Source: Pelodera strongyloides (lineage: Eukaryota; Nematoda; Chromadorea; Rhabditida; Rhabditidae). Taken from it: 64,000 bases of DNA. The stretch covers positions 496,001 to 560,000 of the forward strand of contig JAANDG010000013.1 of NCBI GenBank assembly GCA_036852015.1. The letters are read 5' to 3'. Shown in pieces: positions 1 through 12,000 of this stretch. How positions within the stretch are numbered: the stretch's first letter is position 1; each line of letters begins with the position of its first letter. Both the position numbers and the translations under genes were made by a program. The notes under the pieces were generated by a model. The model was not told where the DNA came from. It did not search any database and worked only from the letters and a program-made list of their open reading frames with translations.

Positions 1-1721
1 ATTACGCATGCACCACCTCCAGTGGCCTGCACGAACGCCGGGAATATGCTCCCAGCCTATCAGTGGGAGGTGAGAGAAAGACAGCGACTACCCAAATCAG
101 AGACCAATTCTCCCAACCCGGGAGGCTCCCGCTGTTCGTGCATACGGCCACAGAGTGGATCAGATGGTCTCCGTAAGAATATTTGCAGATTTATATGCTT
201 TAGTGATGTTATTTTCGGGCACAAAGCATAAGGTACGCTGAAGAAATTCAGGTGGTATGCGGAATTCGGCCGAGGAAAGGCGCGCGCCACGACTATAACA
301 ACGTGCGAAGTTTGGCGCAGGAACAGCAAGGGTGCGCGGCGATTTTGTCCTATCTTTGCAAGGTTGTCAGAAAATGTGTCCTGCTATATCTACACCACTG
401 TGTAGATACGTACATACTACAAGTACGCTGTTCAAATATTATCGTACTCTATTTCTATTCAATGCTTCATGATGAAATATTATTAAACGGATATGTATGC
501 GCGAAATCGATGTATTTTGTGTTACCTTCTTATATAGTTCTCTTATATCATTTATCAAATTTGAGTTGAGAGTTAGTTATACGGTAATCGAATTTCTATA
601 TAAATGTCAGGCGATAAATTGTCTCTGCTAAGTAAATGTGGGAATTTGGCTACTGCCTTTTTTTGCAAAGCACAATAAACAAGGAAGGAAATTGGAATTA
701 AATATCTGTAGATCTCACTGGGGATCGAAAAAAATTAAATTTTATATTGAAGGGTGCGAAGTGCGAAGAGCAGGAGTACCTGTTCTGTGACACAAAAAAA
801 TTTAACAGCAAATAATAAATAAATAGATAAATAAATAAATCTTTTTCGCTTCAAGAGCGTGCCTCTTTCCTCAAGGGTTGCACAAATGCAGTTGTTCAAA
901 TTGCGTATGACATGTTCCGCACAGGTCCCGAGCAGCAGGCGACGAGTTTCAGACGACAAATTTATCGACGTCTTCGGGCTAGGAGGCCACGAAGGAGCTC
1001 TTACCTCTTCAAAAATTCGCTCTTTCCCCCGCGAATTCCGTCGGATAGTAGAGAAGCGGCGCGTGAAGCAGCCCACGGAACCCTGGAAATGTGTGAAATC
1101 TCCCCGGCGGGAGAATCCTCTGATTCGTGTGATCCCTCTCTTTCTCTCACCTCCCGCCGGGAAGCTGAGGAGCATCCCGACGCGTTCGTGCATACGACAA
1201 AGTAGTATTCAAGGTATAAATCGTACAAATGCAAATAATGTGAAGTAACTGTGGAAAATCGTAAGTTATTCCTGTAGCATTCAATGTCTTATTTTACAGT
1301 GTTTTGGAAAACGTATGCTCAAAGGTCGTCTTTCTGCGGAGCTATAAAAGTGTGCGCAAGTGTTATTCGAATCAGTTTCTTTATGTTCTTTACCCGAATT
1401 CGGCTGTGATGCCACAATGGATTTTCATTTCGTTACATATTCTACCAGCGTTATTTATGCACATTGTCTTCTTTTGCGCTAAGAAGGTGGGCTTTCTATT
1501 GGATTGTTTAAAACGAAATACAGGCGTTTTTAAACGCATCGTACAGAACGTGTCATACGTAATTTCGATTTCATGTCATCGATTTTATAGTTAGAGCCAT
1601 AAATGAGTAAGGTTGTGTTACGTTTACCGACTTCCTTTATTGTAGCGACCAAGCGTAGTCAGTCGACCAAACGTAAACTGAAGTTAACTGAAAACAGGAA
1701 GTTTACTGCCTTATATTTCAG
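1..1721. other. No gene model supported; possible unseen 5' end of the Lys/Glu-rich gene
   Basis: I see no convincing coding exon here, although the downstream gene has no start codon in view and must begin here or before the window. A good donor (GTAAGT) stands at 1261, but the frame leading into it is stopped within a few codons. A GC-rich hairpin runs from about 1100 to 1160 (CCCCGGCGGGAG against CTCCCGCCGGGA). A stretch near 940-975 (GGCGACGAGTT...CAGACGACAAATT) recurs near 58863-58895, so at least part of this DNA is repetitive. Confidence 0.4.
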
Positions 1722-4700
1722 AAAAACTTAACACCAGCTCCGGCAGCTCCTCCAAAGAAAGATGAGAAGAAGGTGGTGGCTCCAGTGCCACCGCCGCCTG
1801 GACAGAAACCAGAGGGTACGGTTTCCGGTTACGGTAATCTCGATACGGTAGCTTTAAAAGAGTATATCAGCCCGTTTTTGAAACTTATATCCGTCGCTGT
1901 ATTCTCATGTAGTGCATGCAAATTACTGTGCGACATTTTCGTCTAATTATAGCAGTAAAAAAAGGAGTAGAAGCTGTTCTTCAAGTTGTTCAAGTTCTTA
2001 ATTTAGGGCCGCCTGGCGTGGACCTGGCCTCAAAGTGGAACTTAAATAAGGACAAGGAGGACTCGGACAGCTCAAAGGTTTCCTAATTTGTGTTCTACTT
2101 TGACCGTTCCTTTGTTTTCTATGCATATGGAGAGGTTGAGTATTGAATTCCAAAACTACGTCCGCTCTTGAAGCTTTCAGCTTCAGTACTCCAGTTCTTT
2201 GAACTGGTTAATGCTTTTTAAAATAATAAATCATCTTCAAACTAAAAGTTGTCATGCAAGCGGCGACGAAGTGATTGGCGCCTCGATTGGCGCTCGCAGG
2301 GTAATTGGATGTGCGCTCTTGCGAGAAGTGTGCGGTTTGAGCGCCAGGATCTGGAAAAGTACTTTATTAAAGCGAAATGCTAGCCCCTTGGAAAATTTGC
2401 ATATGATAAGCAAATCCTATGTATCCTATGCTAATTTTGTACGATCGTTCAGGGCAATCGTACAAAATTAGCATAGGATACATAGGATTTGCTTATCATA
2501 TGCAAATTTTCCAGAGGCTAGCATTTCGCTTTAAACTAAATCGTTATTTTTATAGAAACCATTTTCCAGACGGATCTTCGCTCCATCGAGGATAACAACC
2601 CTCTGGCCAGGAAGAAGTTGGTGGAGAAACGAGAGAGGGAGAGACAGAAAAAGGAGGAGGAAAAGATCATGCGGAGCAAGGAGAGCAAGTGAGAAGCCAG
2701 CTTATAGCTAGAGACACCGTAATTACCCTGTACTGAATAATTGGCATAGCCACTCTCTTACGGTTAGAAATACTGTAGTTGCTCCTACTTTGGAATTGTA
2801 CCGCGCACGTTACCGCGTAATAATATAGAAAGAAAGAACACTGTGTAATAATATATAAAGCTTTATTTGTTTCCAGGTAATTACAACGATAAGTAAAGAT
2901 CAGGGTAATTAATAAAGAGAAAGGATAAAAAACATAAGTCCGTTGGATTTACACAATTCGTACTCAAAATGTAGATTACTCATTCTGGGGTGAATTCATA
3001 ATGTTTGCCCCATTTAGGATGTTAGATTCACCGGATGGGAAAGGGTAAGTGAATTCATTATACTTTTTGTATGCTTCCTGTTCATAATCTTTATTTTGTT
3101 AACCTTATTTTGTTAACAATAATGTGAATATCTACATGGTGTGTAAGAATAAGGCAAATTCCTGTATGTCTTCTAATATTTCTATCCCGTACGATACTAC
3201 TCGGCTTCCCGAGCAGATTGGCCATATTATCTTTTTATGACACTACTCCAAATGGAATAACTTTTCAGTAAGAAAGATAAGGATAAGACCGTCTCTGAGA
3301 TCAATAAGATCTTTTTGGCGCCTGGAGAAAAACTTGGCAATATGAGTATTTATGTGAGTTTTCGAAAATGATGTGTCCTATTTTGGTGACTTGTCGTCTT
3401 TCTTCAGACTTCATACTTGCTTGGCGCACCCTAGGCGCACTAAGGGTGCACACTTGGCGCACCTGCGGGGCACTTGTGGCACAATTGCTGTTCTATTATT
3501 GTTCGTAGACAACGCGAGACAATGCGGAACGCTTCAGTCGCCGCACAAAAATGTGCGACAGGGGTGCACATTTGGCGTACCTGCGGCGCACTTGTAACAT
3601 ACTTGCTGTTCTATATCAAAAGACAGCGCCAGCACCGGAATACTATCCTTCCAAAAACCGGCCAGTAGTTCGCTTTAATATAAATTTCCACTTCAGATTC
3701 AACCAAAAGAAGAAAAGGAAAAGAGAAAGGAGGAGAAAAGAGCAAAAGAGAAACAACAACAACAAAATAATAACAAAAACCTCAATAAGTCGAAATCGCA
3801 GGGGGTCGAGAAACAAAGGGAGGCTGAGAGACAGAGAGAAGCAGACAAACAGAAGGAGATTGAAAAGGCGAGATTTACACGTAGATTTTGATGTGGAAAT
3901 CATAATTTTTGATAATAGCAATATCTAATTATTGCTATTACGGTTACGCCTACTATTACTAGTACTACTAATATAACTATAATATAACGATTTATTACTA
4001 ATATTGTAAGCAAAGCTTTGAGTAGAGCTGATAATCCCATGTTGCAAGAGTAGTCCAAATGAGTAGAAGATTTTTGCTTATGAGTCAGCAGCCGCAAACT
4101 AAGTAGACAACGTAAAACTTATTCCTGTCACGAACGACAACTCTTTACCAGTTTCTATGGAGCTTTTGCTTTCACAAATTCGGATTCCAGATTCCAGAAT
4201 CTCATATGAGGTGAGGCTTATGATTAACGTTTAAGGAAAAGGAGCTTCGGCGTTGTGAGAGCGAAAAGAAGAAGGAAACCGAAAGGATAGAGAAAGAGAA
4301 AGAAAAAGAAAAAGAGAAAGAAAGGGAGAAAGAGAAAGAGAAGGAAAAAGAAGTAAAGGAGGAAAATAAAGAGAGTAAGGAATCGAGGAAGGAGGGAGCA
4401 GACGCGGAGAAGAAGGATGCAGGCAGTCGACTTGATCCATTGGTAAGGAGTCTGACAACGTACAGTTACAAGCTAACGCCAGAAGTGCGCGGCCGGCCAA
4501 CTGTGAGCCACATGTGCGCCAGAGGCGCGCGTACAAGAAAGTTTGTTCGCGCTCGTCTAGCGCGCTTCTGGCGCAAGAGCGCCCACTAAGGAAAATGATA
4601 AAAAATTTACTATGAATATTGTTACACCCACTTTTTATTAAGTTAATTAAGCAGGGAGTTATTCTGTTAAAGGGAGAGGCCCACGGGAAGAATGTTTTCC

Positions 4701-7700
4701 TCAATTTACTTGCACAGAATGTCTGGAATTTCAGAAATATTACTGTGAAAACCGCATTTATTTGCATCTAGAACTCTCAGAGATATTCTATGCTAAACAG
4801 TTCGACCAGGTACCGTAGTCAGCAACAAACAATTAGTTTTTACGGTTTATATCCGTTCACTTGCATTCTTTTTCAACGTAATAATGTTCAAACGAATAGA
4901 GATCGTTCCTACAATTATAAAGAGGCGTTTCAACACAGGAATGCCATAAAAGCGCAAAAATTGATCCTGACAACGGTACCTGGACGAATTGTTTGCCGGA
5001 GAATAACTCTATGAGTTCAAGGCTTCAAACAATGCGGCTTTCACAGTAATATTTCTGAAATTCCGGACATTCTGTGCAAGTAAATCGAGGACAACATTTT
5101 TCTCGTGAGCCTCTCCCTTTTTAAAGAGTTCTTTAACAAAAGAGTTACCACGTTTGGCAAAAATATCGAGCTTCGCACTTTTCAGGGTAAGGAGAAGGTG
5201 AGCAAAGACAAAGAGAAGGAGGATTCCAATAAGAAAGGTGGGTTAATGTGCCCGAGGTTTAATACCCAAGTTTAAGGTTTTTCATCTGACGATGACGTAT
5301 AGTTGCCGAACAGATGATGTATTTCAAGTCTATAGCTGCATTCTTTCACGCTGTGACGCCTGTTTATCGCTGTGCCGGTAATTGGGTAATTCTGTCGCAG
5401 CTTGTATTATCGTGCTATCCATGTATCGTTTGCGGGTCTCATCCTTTAAATCAACCTTTTGCAGACGGAAGCCGGATGAGCATAAAAAACGAAGTCTTCT
5501 TCGTTAAGAAGGTTAGTATCTGATTTTCATGAACCATTTAGAAAGAACAAAATAAGAAAACGTTTCAGAAATACATACGTGCATCTAGCTGTAATCTAAT
5601 AACCTGTAACCTGTCACCTAACTCTTCGACCTATACATTTATCAAATTAATAATTTATCAAAATATAACTTTCAGCCCGAGGGTAATCGAACGCGCGTGA
5701 AAACACCAGATGGATGTGGGTTTGATGGTCTTATAAAGATGATAATATAAATCATGCTTTCGATGTATACTAATGATTAAAAGATTAAAAGAACTGGGCC
5801 TTCATGGTGTTAGGATCCCAGCTTTTCTCTAAATCATCAACAAATTAATCACACAGCTGCGGATCCTAAGGTGTTCCCTTTTGATTAATTAACCCCTGTT
5901 TTCTCTCATCCTTTCTGTTCCATGAGAGAAGACTTGAGAACTAACAATTCAGTGTGCCCAATGTCGGGCTAACAGCAGGTATACTAACATACCCGATAAA
6001 CCTATTGTACTCTATTTGCACATATTGTACATGCATATAAACACACACTCAACAATATCAACTGAGTTACGAGCATGGGCAAGCTCGTAATTCACAATGG
6101 GCCCTCGCCAACGAGGGGCCCTATTTGCCATAATACTGACCCAACATTTGTTTTGTACTATGTATTTCAGGTGAACTTGGTACAGCACAAGGAATTGAGA
6201 AGCGAACGAAGTCGAATCGGAAACATAATAACGTTACGATGAGTGAGTCTACTGAATTTTTCTAGCGATGCGAGCGGCCTCGTTTCGGCGCGAAAATGGC
6301 GTATTCTTTTTCCACGCCGCTGACGTTGCCGCTCGCGCGCCAAATTTATCGTCGATGTCTCGTTGTAATGCTGCGAACTTTAACGATTCCCAGATTATAG
6401 GTTTTGTACCCGTGATTTATTTATTTATTATTTATTCAATACTCCAAAAAGGGTGTGGATACGACAGTGAAAAAAATAATGAAAATATACAACGCAATCA
6501 ATTAACTGTGATAGATTAGCAGTGAAATACGGGCAAGGTGATGCATCATGATGGACTCATTTTGTGGTAATTAAACAGTGAGTTAAGTTGCATAAAAGAG
6601 AACAATTACAGCAGCTGAAGTAACGCAAGCGGCCGGAGCTACAGTGGTCGGATCAGAGATGGAAATACCGCCTCCCGGCAGTGGAAATGCTAGATTCCGA
6701 CCCAAATGTTTGTTTTCTTTCTTTTTTCTTTACTTATCTTTATCTACTTTTTTACTTTTCATTATTTGCTGTCTGTTTCTATATCTCCGCAACCTAACGT
6801 CAAACGATAACCGCATTTTTTCAGTGGAGAAATGGTTGGAGTTGAAAAATCTAAACAAGACACAATGTAGGTTTTCTATTTTTATTATTATTTATTGTTG
6901 AAGTAGTTTTCGACTGCTCTTCCCATTTAATATGTAGCAGCATCAGGAAGACTTGCATTGTTCACGGCAACATTTTGGCAGTGTGTTCGTGCTTCGCGAG
7001 ACAGTTGCCGCGCGCGCAACCCACTGTATACACAGTTACTTTCCCGTTACAGTTCCCATTTCAAGCTAGATGTTGATATAATGAGTACTATGAAGCAAAC
7101 AACTAAGCTAACAATAGGACATGTTACATTTGCCAGCAAATGTCACATGCCTAAGCCTAAGCCTAAGCTTTCGAATCTGTATTTGTGTACCTTTTTATTG
7201 AAAGATTTGTTCATTTCAGCTCTGATTGAAGAACTATCAGATAAGAAAGGAAGTAGGTGTTGATGAGATATATTGTTATTATCTTGTACTAATTTATATT
7301 TCTTTTTATGAATAATATTTGATTTGTCACATATCTTTGTTTATAGTTTACATCGTTTTTACTCGTACTCTTTTGTTTTATTTCAGAGGGCGAAGGAAAG
7401 ACCAAAGATGTGAGTTGACTTCTTTATATAAAAACTACGCTAAATATAAAATAAATATAAAATATAGAGATTATGCTAGGACTGAAAAAGTGATACAGAG
7501 GGAGAGAGAGGGAAATAGATCTATTGTAGTACTTTTTTTATTCCACAAGCAGACCTATGTTGGCCAACATGTAGCACTGCTGGAAGTAAAGTCGCGCAGT
7601 CGCCGCACAAAAAAAACCGGAACTACGGGTTCGCCGTAGTATCCCTTCAAGCGCAATACCGGCCGGTTTTTGAAACGCATCGAGTCCACCAGCATTCTTA

Positions 7701-7992
7701 TGCAGCTTATGCAAATGAACATAAATTCGAATAAAAAACGGTAGCTAAATTCAAGCATGTTGACTTAAATACCTAAGAATTCAGTTATCCGCGATGCGTT
7801 TCAAAAACCGGCCTGTATTTCGCTTTAAAATTAAGTAGCGAATGTATTTCTCTTCAGGCGAAACATATTGATTCACACGAAGAAAAACCGGAGAAACCAC
7901 TACAGGAAGTCAAATTCACAAAAGAAGGAAAGGAGGAAGGCACGAAGAATAATCATAAAGAAAAAGAGGCATCTGTATTTTTAACACCTTGA
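1722..7992 (+). CDS. Lys/Glu-rich, highly charged protein (3' part of gene, 13 exons)
   Basis: I do not recognise the family. Exons read as 1722-1815, 2007-2077, 2570-2688, 3269-3353, 3697-3867, 4236-4442, 5186-5237, 6171-6242, 6612-6707, 6825-6866, 7220-7252, 7387-7409 and 7858-7992. They sum to 1200 nt (399 codons plus TGA) with all phases in agreement. The intron after 3867 must use a GC donor (AAG|GCGAGA) to keep phase. The product starts in a Pro-rich stretch (PAPAAPPKKDEKK, then PPPPGQKPEGGPPG). Next comes a globular-looking piece (DLRSIEDNNPLARKKL, EINKIFLAPGEKLGNMSIY), then a long charged, probably helical or disordered segment with KEKEKEKE and RQREADKQKEIEK runs. The tail is also K/E-rich and ends in SVFLTP. 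An AATAAA at 7996 follows the stop. The first exon is missing and may lie before the window. No function can be given. Confidence 0.7.
2367..2534. repeat. Near-perfect 168-bp palindrome (foldback MITE) flanked by TTAA
   Basis: The left arm starts TTAAAGCGAAATGCTAGCC and the right arm ends GGCTAGCATTTCGCTTTAA. The arms are about 78 nt each, nearly perfectly complementary, around a roughly 12-nt centre. It lies in an intron of the Lys/Glu-rich gene, between exons 2007-2077 and 2570-2688. The GCGAAAT...ATTTCGC ends resemble those of the commoner intronic foldback family in this window. Confidence 0.9.
3450..3612. repeat. Imperfect tandem duplication, about 113-bp period
   Basis: The block GTGCACACTTGGCGCACCTG...TTGCTGTTCTAT (3450-3498) recurs at 3563-3612 with a few substitutions. 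It lies in the intron between exons 3269-3353 and 3697-3867 and is not coding. Confidence 0.7.
5256..5276 (+). other. SL1-like 21-mer in an intron, followed by GT
   Basis: The sequence GGTTTAATACCCAAGTTTAAG differs from the nematode SL1 leader (as I know it) by one missing T and one G-to-A change. It is followed by GT, as in an SL RNA gene. No Sm site or SL RNA body is recognisable downstream. It sits 19 nt after the exon ending at 5237. It could be an SL RNA pseudogene or a retroposed leader fragment. Confidence 0.45.
7647..7828. repeat. Foldback MITE, family A (CCGG..TTTTTGAAACGCATCG ends)
   Basis: The left end reads GCAATACCGGCCGGTTTTTG and the right end is its near reverse complement, CAAAAACCGGCCTGTATTTCGC. 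An inner block (CATTCTTATGCAGC...GAATAAAAAACG) recurs in many copies. It ends about 30 nt before the last exon of the Lys/Glu-rich gene. Further copies or fragments are seen near 3647, 16937, 20466, 23939, 25834, 31840, 40800, 49238, 50022, 51834, 53377, 57670, 58376 and 60250. Confidence 0.85.
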
Positions 7993-7995
7993 GAA

Positions 7996-8001
7996 AATAA
8001 A
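7996..8001 (+). terminator. Poly(A) signal AATAAA of the Lys/Glu-rich gene
   Basis: A canonical AATAAA lies 4 nt after the TGA at 7990-7992. The 3' UTR would be very short, which is common in nematodes. Confidence 0.6.
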
Positions 8002-8054
8002 TATATTCGGTCTCTTTTGACATCTCATCATTTTTTGTTGAACGATTTAGTGAT

Positions 8055-8245
8055 CAGATCCATCACAGGAAAACGGAATAATCGCCGAAACCATAGAAAA
8101 ACCCTCGTTGGCCCACCACCAAATGGTTTTTACCGAAAAAAACATCTGGTGACTGGTTCGTGACCATTTGGTGACCACCTGATGACGGTTTTTGATGAAA
8201 CTTGGTCACAAGTTGGTCACGAGTTGGTCACCAGATGTAGCCCAC
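8055..8245. repeat. Dispersed repeat rich in TTTGGTGACCA / TTGGTCAC motifs
   Basis: The segment AATAATCGCCGAAACCATAG...CCATTTGGTGACCACCTGATGAC...TTGGTCAC has a clear relative at 24935-25095 (GAAATAATTGCCGAGACCAC...CCATTTGGTGACCACGTGG). The motifs are themselves partly palindromic. It lies between the Lys/Glu-rich gene and the glycine cleavage gene, and the open frame over it (8182-8829) is probably fortuitous. Confidence 0.7.
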
Positions 8246-8990
8246 TAAAAAACAGTGAACCGTATCCTAGTGTGTTCACTCATTTCCTATGGTATTGTAT
8301 TAGTTTTTTACCTATTTTCGTACCATCTTATTGTATAAGGTTGAGGTCTTTGGTTGTTCGTGTGATATGTTTGTGTACAGAAAATCAATTGCGAAACCAA
8401 CTTTTATCTACGGACAATGTTCAAAAAAAATCCTTACGTTTTGATATAGACTACGGTATTCTCACACCAAAAGCACGGTGCTCGTCCTGTGCTCCCACAC
8501 AGAGCACGTGTGCTATGCTCGAGCATCGGATCTGCAATTTTGACGAAATTCTAGATCTAGAAATTTTAGTTTTAAAATTGTTGTCTTATTGGGCGCGGCG
8601 GGCGGGTTTAGCTTTTATGCGGATTTTCCTTTCGTTTTCTCAGGAACGCTTCTTTACCTTTACTAAGGTATCTTTGGAATATTTCTTTCGTGGAAACTTG
8701 GAAAAAGTTTCTATATTTGACAAAACTCTGCAGCTAGCATTTATTGTTCATTCCCACGATATACATAATGTGCGTCTCCCAGTTTGTTGTGTTTATCATC
8801 ATTACATGTATTTCCCACAAAGTTACTGATAGCAACGCTATAGTGTGTTGATAAGACTGTTATCAGTTCAATATTTCTTTTCGCCGAAACGTTGCAGTCC
8901 ATCTGAGATCGATTACTTTGTTTTGTGTTGTTTCTTTTCGTTTACCTTTTATATGTTTGTCTTAAAACACGCTTGTATTTAGTAAGTAAG

Positions 8991-8996
8991 TTTCAG
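8991..8996 (+). promoter_or_regulatory. Trans-splice acceptor (TTTCAG) before the T-protein start
   Basis: TTTCAG ends 6 nt before the ATG at 9003. There is no upstream coding exon to join in the preceding kilobase, so this is best read as a spliced-leader acceptor. The preceding gene ends about 1 kb upstream, which is far for an operon unless the repeat at 8055-8245 has widened the gap. Confidence 0.6.
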
Positions 8997-9002
8997 GTAA
9001 AA

Positions 9003-12000
9003 ATGAACCATGTTGCCGCTTTGGGACGCTCCGTCAACGTAGCATCATTCAGGAGTCTCTCATCGTACGTTTTTACTATTTTGCCTACTTTCTTCTACAC
9101 GTTGATTACGAACACTCATATTTATGACCATTGTGACGTTAAGAACATATTGTTGCCCACATTTATTGGTTTATTCTTTCAGAGCAGCTGCTCAAGCTCA
9201 ACGAACGTGCCTCTATGACCTTCACAAGAAGCACAATGGAAATTTGGTCAAATTTGCTGGATTTGAAATGCCAGTGAGAGTTTGATTTTTAAAGGTTTAT
9301 TATATTTGTACTTCTAGTGACACAACGGTAAACCGGGTAAACGCATGTCTGTGTTCTTAGTTCTTACCTACTTACGCTCTTACCGTCTCCGAGCACTAAT
9401 GTTCATGAGAAATATCTCCATTCCCTCTCGATGCAAGTCTAAAACTATCCGCTTACCTCGATGGGTGTGCTTTGGTTTAGTAACGCGACCAGCTAAGTTT
9501 TTGAATGTCATATGTTCAACTATTTATGCGCCTTCATTGATTAAAGACTGCTAATTGTAGGTTCAATATGCCGATCTGTCAATCAAGGACTCCACAATTC
9601 ACACGAGAAAGGGAGTGTCTATCTTTGATGTGTCACACATGCTCCAAACACATATTACCGGAAAGGACAGGTTAGTTATCGAATATTTATCGGTTGATCT
9701 AGTATCATAAGGAATAACTTCAATGACTTGTAACTTGCTATACGCTATACTTTAAATTCGCAAAGGTTTATTTTGGAATCTTTGGTAGCTGAAGCGGGCA
9801 TTGCCTTCACCTTCACTAACTATGCAACACTGTGAAATAACATCGATGTAAAAAACGTATAGTCGAAGTCGAATAATATTATTTAAACCCAATGAAAATT
9901 TGGCAAGCAAACAAGTTTTCTTTGTCGATTTAACATATTTGATTGATTGTAGTGACCGAGATAGGAAGACTCACTTTTTAACTCTTTAGGGTTGCCTTTA
10001 TCGAATCGCTGACCACTGCTGATGTAGAGGGTTTGAAACCCAACAGTGGAACCCTCTCAGTTTTCACTAATGAGAAGGTTTGTTGTTTTATTTTCTGTTT
10101 TTTTTTCTGGGCGGCTGTGAGAGGTGTTGCGACGTATGGGTTGTTTAGTTTGCAATTCTGCATTAGCGTTATCATATAGGTGTTTCACACATTTGGAATT
10201 TGGACCGCACACGGAAGAGGATTATGCCTGTAGATATGTAAATTAGGAAACAATTGATTTTCTTTTGTATAGGGCGGAATCAAGGACGATCTGATTGTGA
10301 CAAAGACTGACAAAGACTTCATCTATATGGTCACCAATGCTGGTTGCATTGACAAGGATTTACCATATCTTCAGGTAGGGCGTGTTTCTCAGTGTTAGGT
10401 GTTTTTATGAACTCTGTTTCTACCTTTCTACCTCTGTGGGGTTCAGAGGCCGTATTAACCAACACGCAGCCCTCCCTGGCCTCCCCAGAGAGCTAAAGAG
10501 CACGGGAGCAGAATAGATTCAGACCGCTCGTGACCCTAGGGAGGGCTCCCTGTGTGTTGGTGAATACGGCCTCAGGTGGATGTGCGTATTCCCATTTATC
10601 GATTTATCAATGGATGATGAAATTTATTGGCATCAATAGTTGTACACTCATTTACTCATATTTTGCTCGGTTCGGTCGTATTGGTTTGGTTTCACATGCT
10701 CACCTCAGAGACATCACCTATGTTCAGAGTCAGGCAAATTGATTGAACTCTTTACTGTTTATTTACAGTTCAATTTCTTTCTTTCTTCGTCTTTGCTATT
10801 ACTTAACTCATTTTGTAGATATTTTTTAGCCGCTTTATGACATATTTACGGAGTTATGTTATTACCATGAGAGTATTGGGTATTTCACATGCCATTTCAA
10901 AAATTTCGTTTTAAAGGAAAACGCGGCCAAGTGGCGTTCCGAGGGAAAGGACGTCAATATCACCACATTGGACGGAAGAGGACTGGTGGCTGTACAAGGT
11001 GTGTTATCTGTTATTCGGTTATAACCAAATTTACCGAATCGAAATCTCTTACCTTCTCTAGTTGTTCATATTTTCTCAAGTGTTGTCGCCGTTAGGTGTG
11101 TTCCTGTTTTAGTATAGGTGTAGGTGCTTTGGGAAAGTTTTTCTTGCGGCCTCTCTTACTTTAGTTTACTTTTTTTTGTATGTCACGTGCATTTGAGCAG
11201 TATGATATGATCGTATGAAGCAGTTTTTCTTCTTCGTGATGTCTTTCAATATACGACCATATTACCAGATATAAGGTTTATTATGGACATTCCAGGGCCT
11301 GAGATGCAGCAAATCATTCAACCGGAAACGGACATTGACATGACCCAGCTGACGTTCATGAATACCGCTATCGGAAAGGTTAGTGGTTGTAGTTAATATA
11401 AGGATATAAGGTTAGTAGTTGTAGTTAGGTATAAGATGTATAAGGATATATTACTAGATGTAAGGTTTTTTACTGCTTGTAGAAACTTTGTCGCCCGGAT
11501 TTTGCGATTTTGCCTAAGGTTGCCGTTGCCCTGTCGCCCCGGTTTTGCCCTTCATATCTTTGATTATCTCTTTATTCCTATCTAAACCAATATGTGCATA
11601 AGCAAATCAAAACAAAAGGAACCAGTAATAGAGAAAGAAGATTAAGAAGAAAGTACAGTCTTGACATGAGACATGAGACATGATGTAGAACACAAGAGCT
11701 AAAAACCTTGTTTGATTTCATTCAAATGTGTGTGTTATGCAGTTTGTTTGTTATGTCCCAGTCCCCCCTATCCGATATTTGCGGACCTAGGGTTATAATA
11801 TGTCCACATTCACCCCATATCAAATTGATGGTTGATGATCACCCATAATACTTTTTTTTTGTTTCAGGTTTTTGGAATCGAAAATTGCCGCGTGACCCGC
11901 TGTGGATACACTGGCGAGGACGGAGTAGAGGTTTGTGTTTAAATAAGGAACAATTAAATCTCGGTCTCAGGTCTCTCCTTCTGCTGGGCCCCGAATGTGG

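Noticed and set aside
735..1248. Overlapping frames of 77-152 codons on both strands
   Set aside because: The GC-rich patch keeps frames open on several strands; none has splice continuity with the Lys/Glu-rich gene, and part of it is a repeat seen again near 58863.
4231..4767. Minus-strand frame with Ser/Leu/Phe repeats
   Set aside because: It is the antisense of the K/E-rich coding exon 4236-4442.
8182..8829. 215-codon open frame upstream of the T-protein gene
   Set aside because: It starts in a dispersed repeat, has no splice or family signal and no biased composition, and seems fortuitous.
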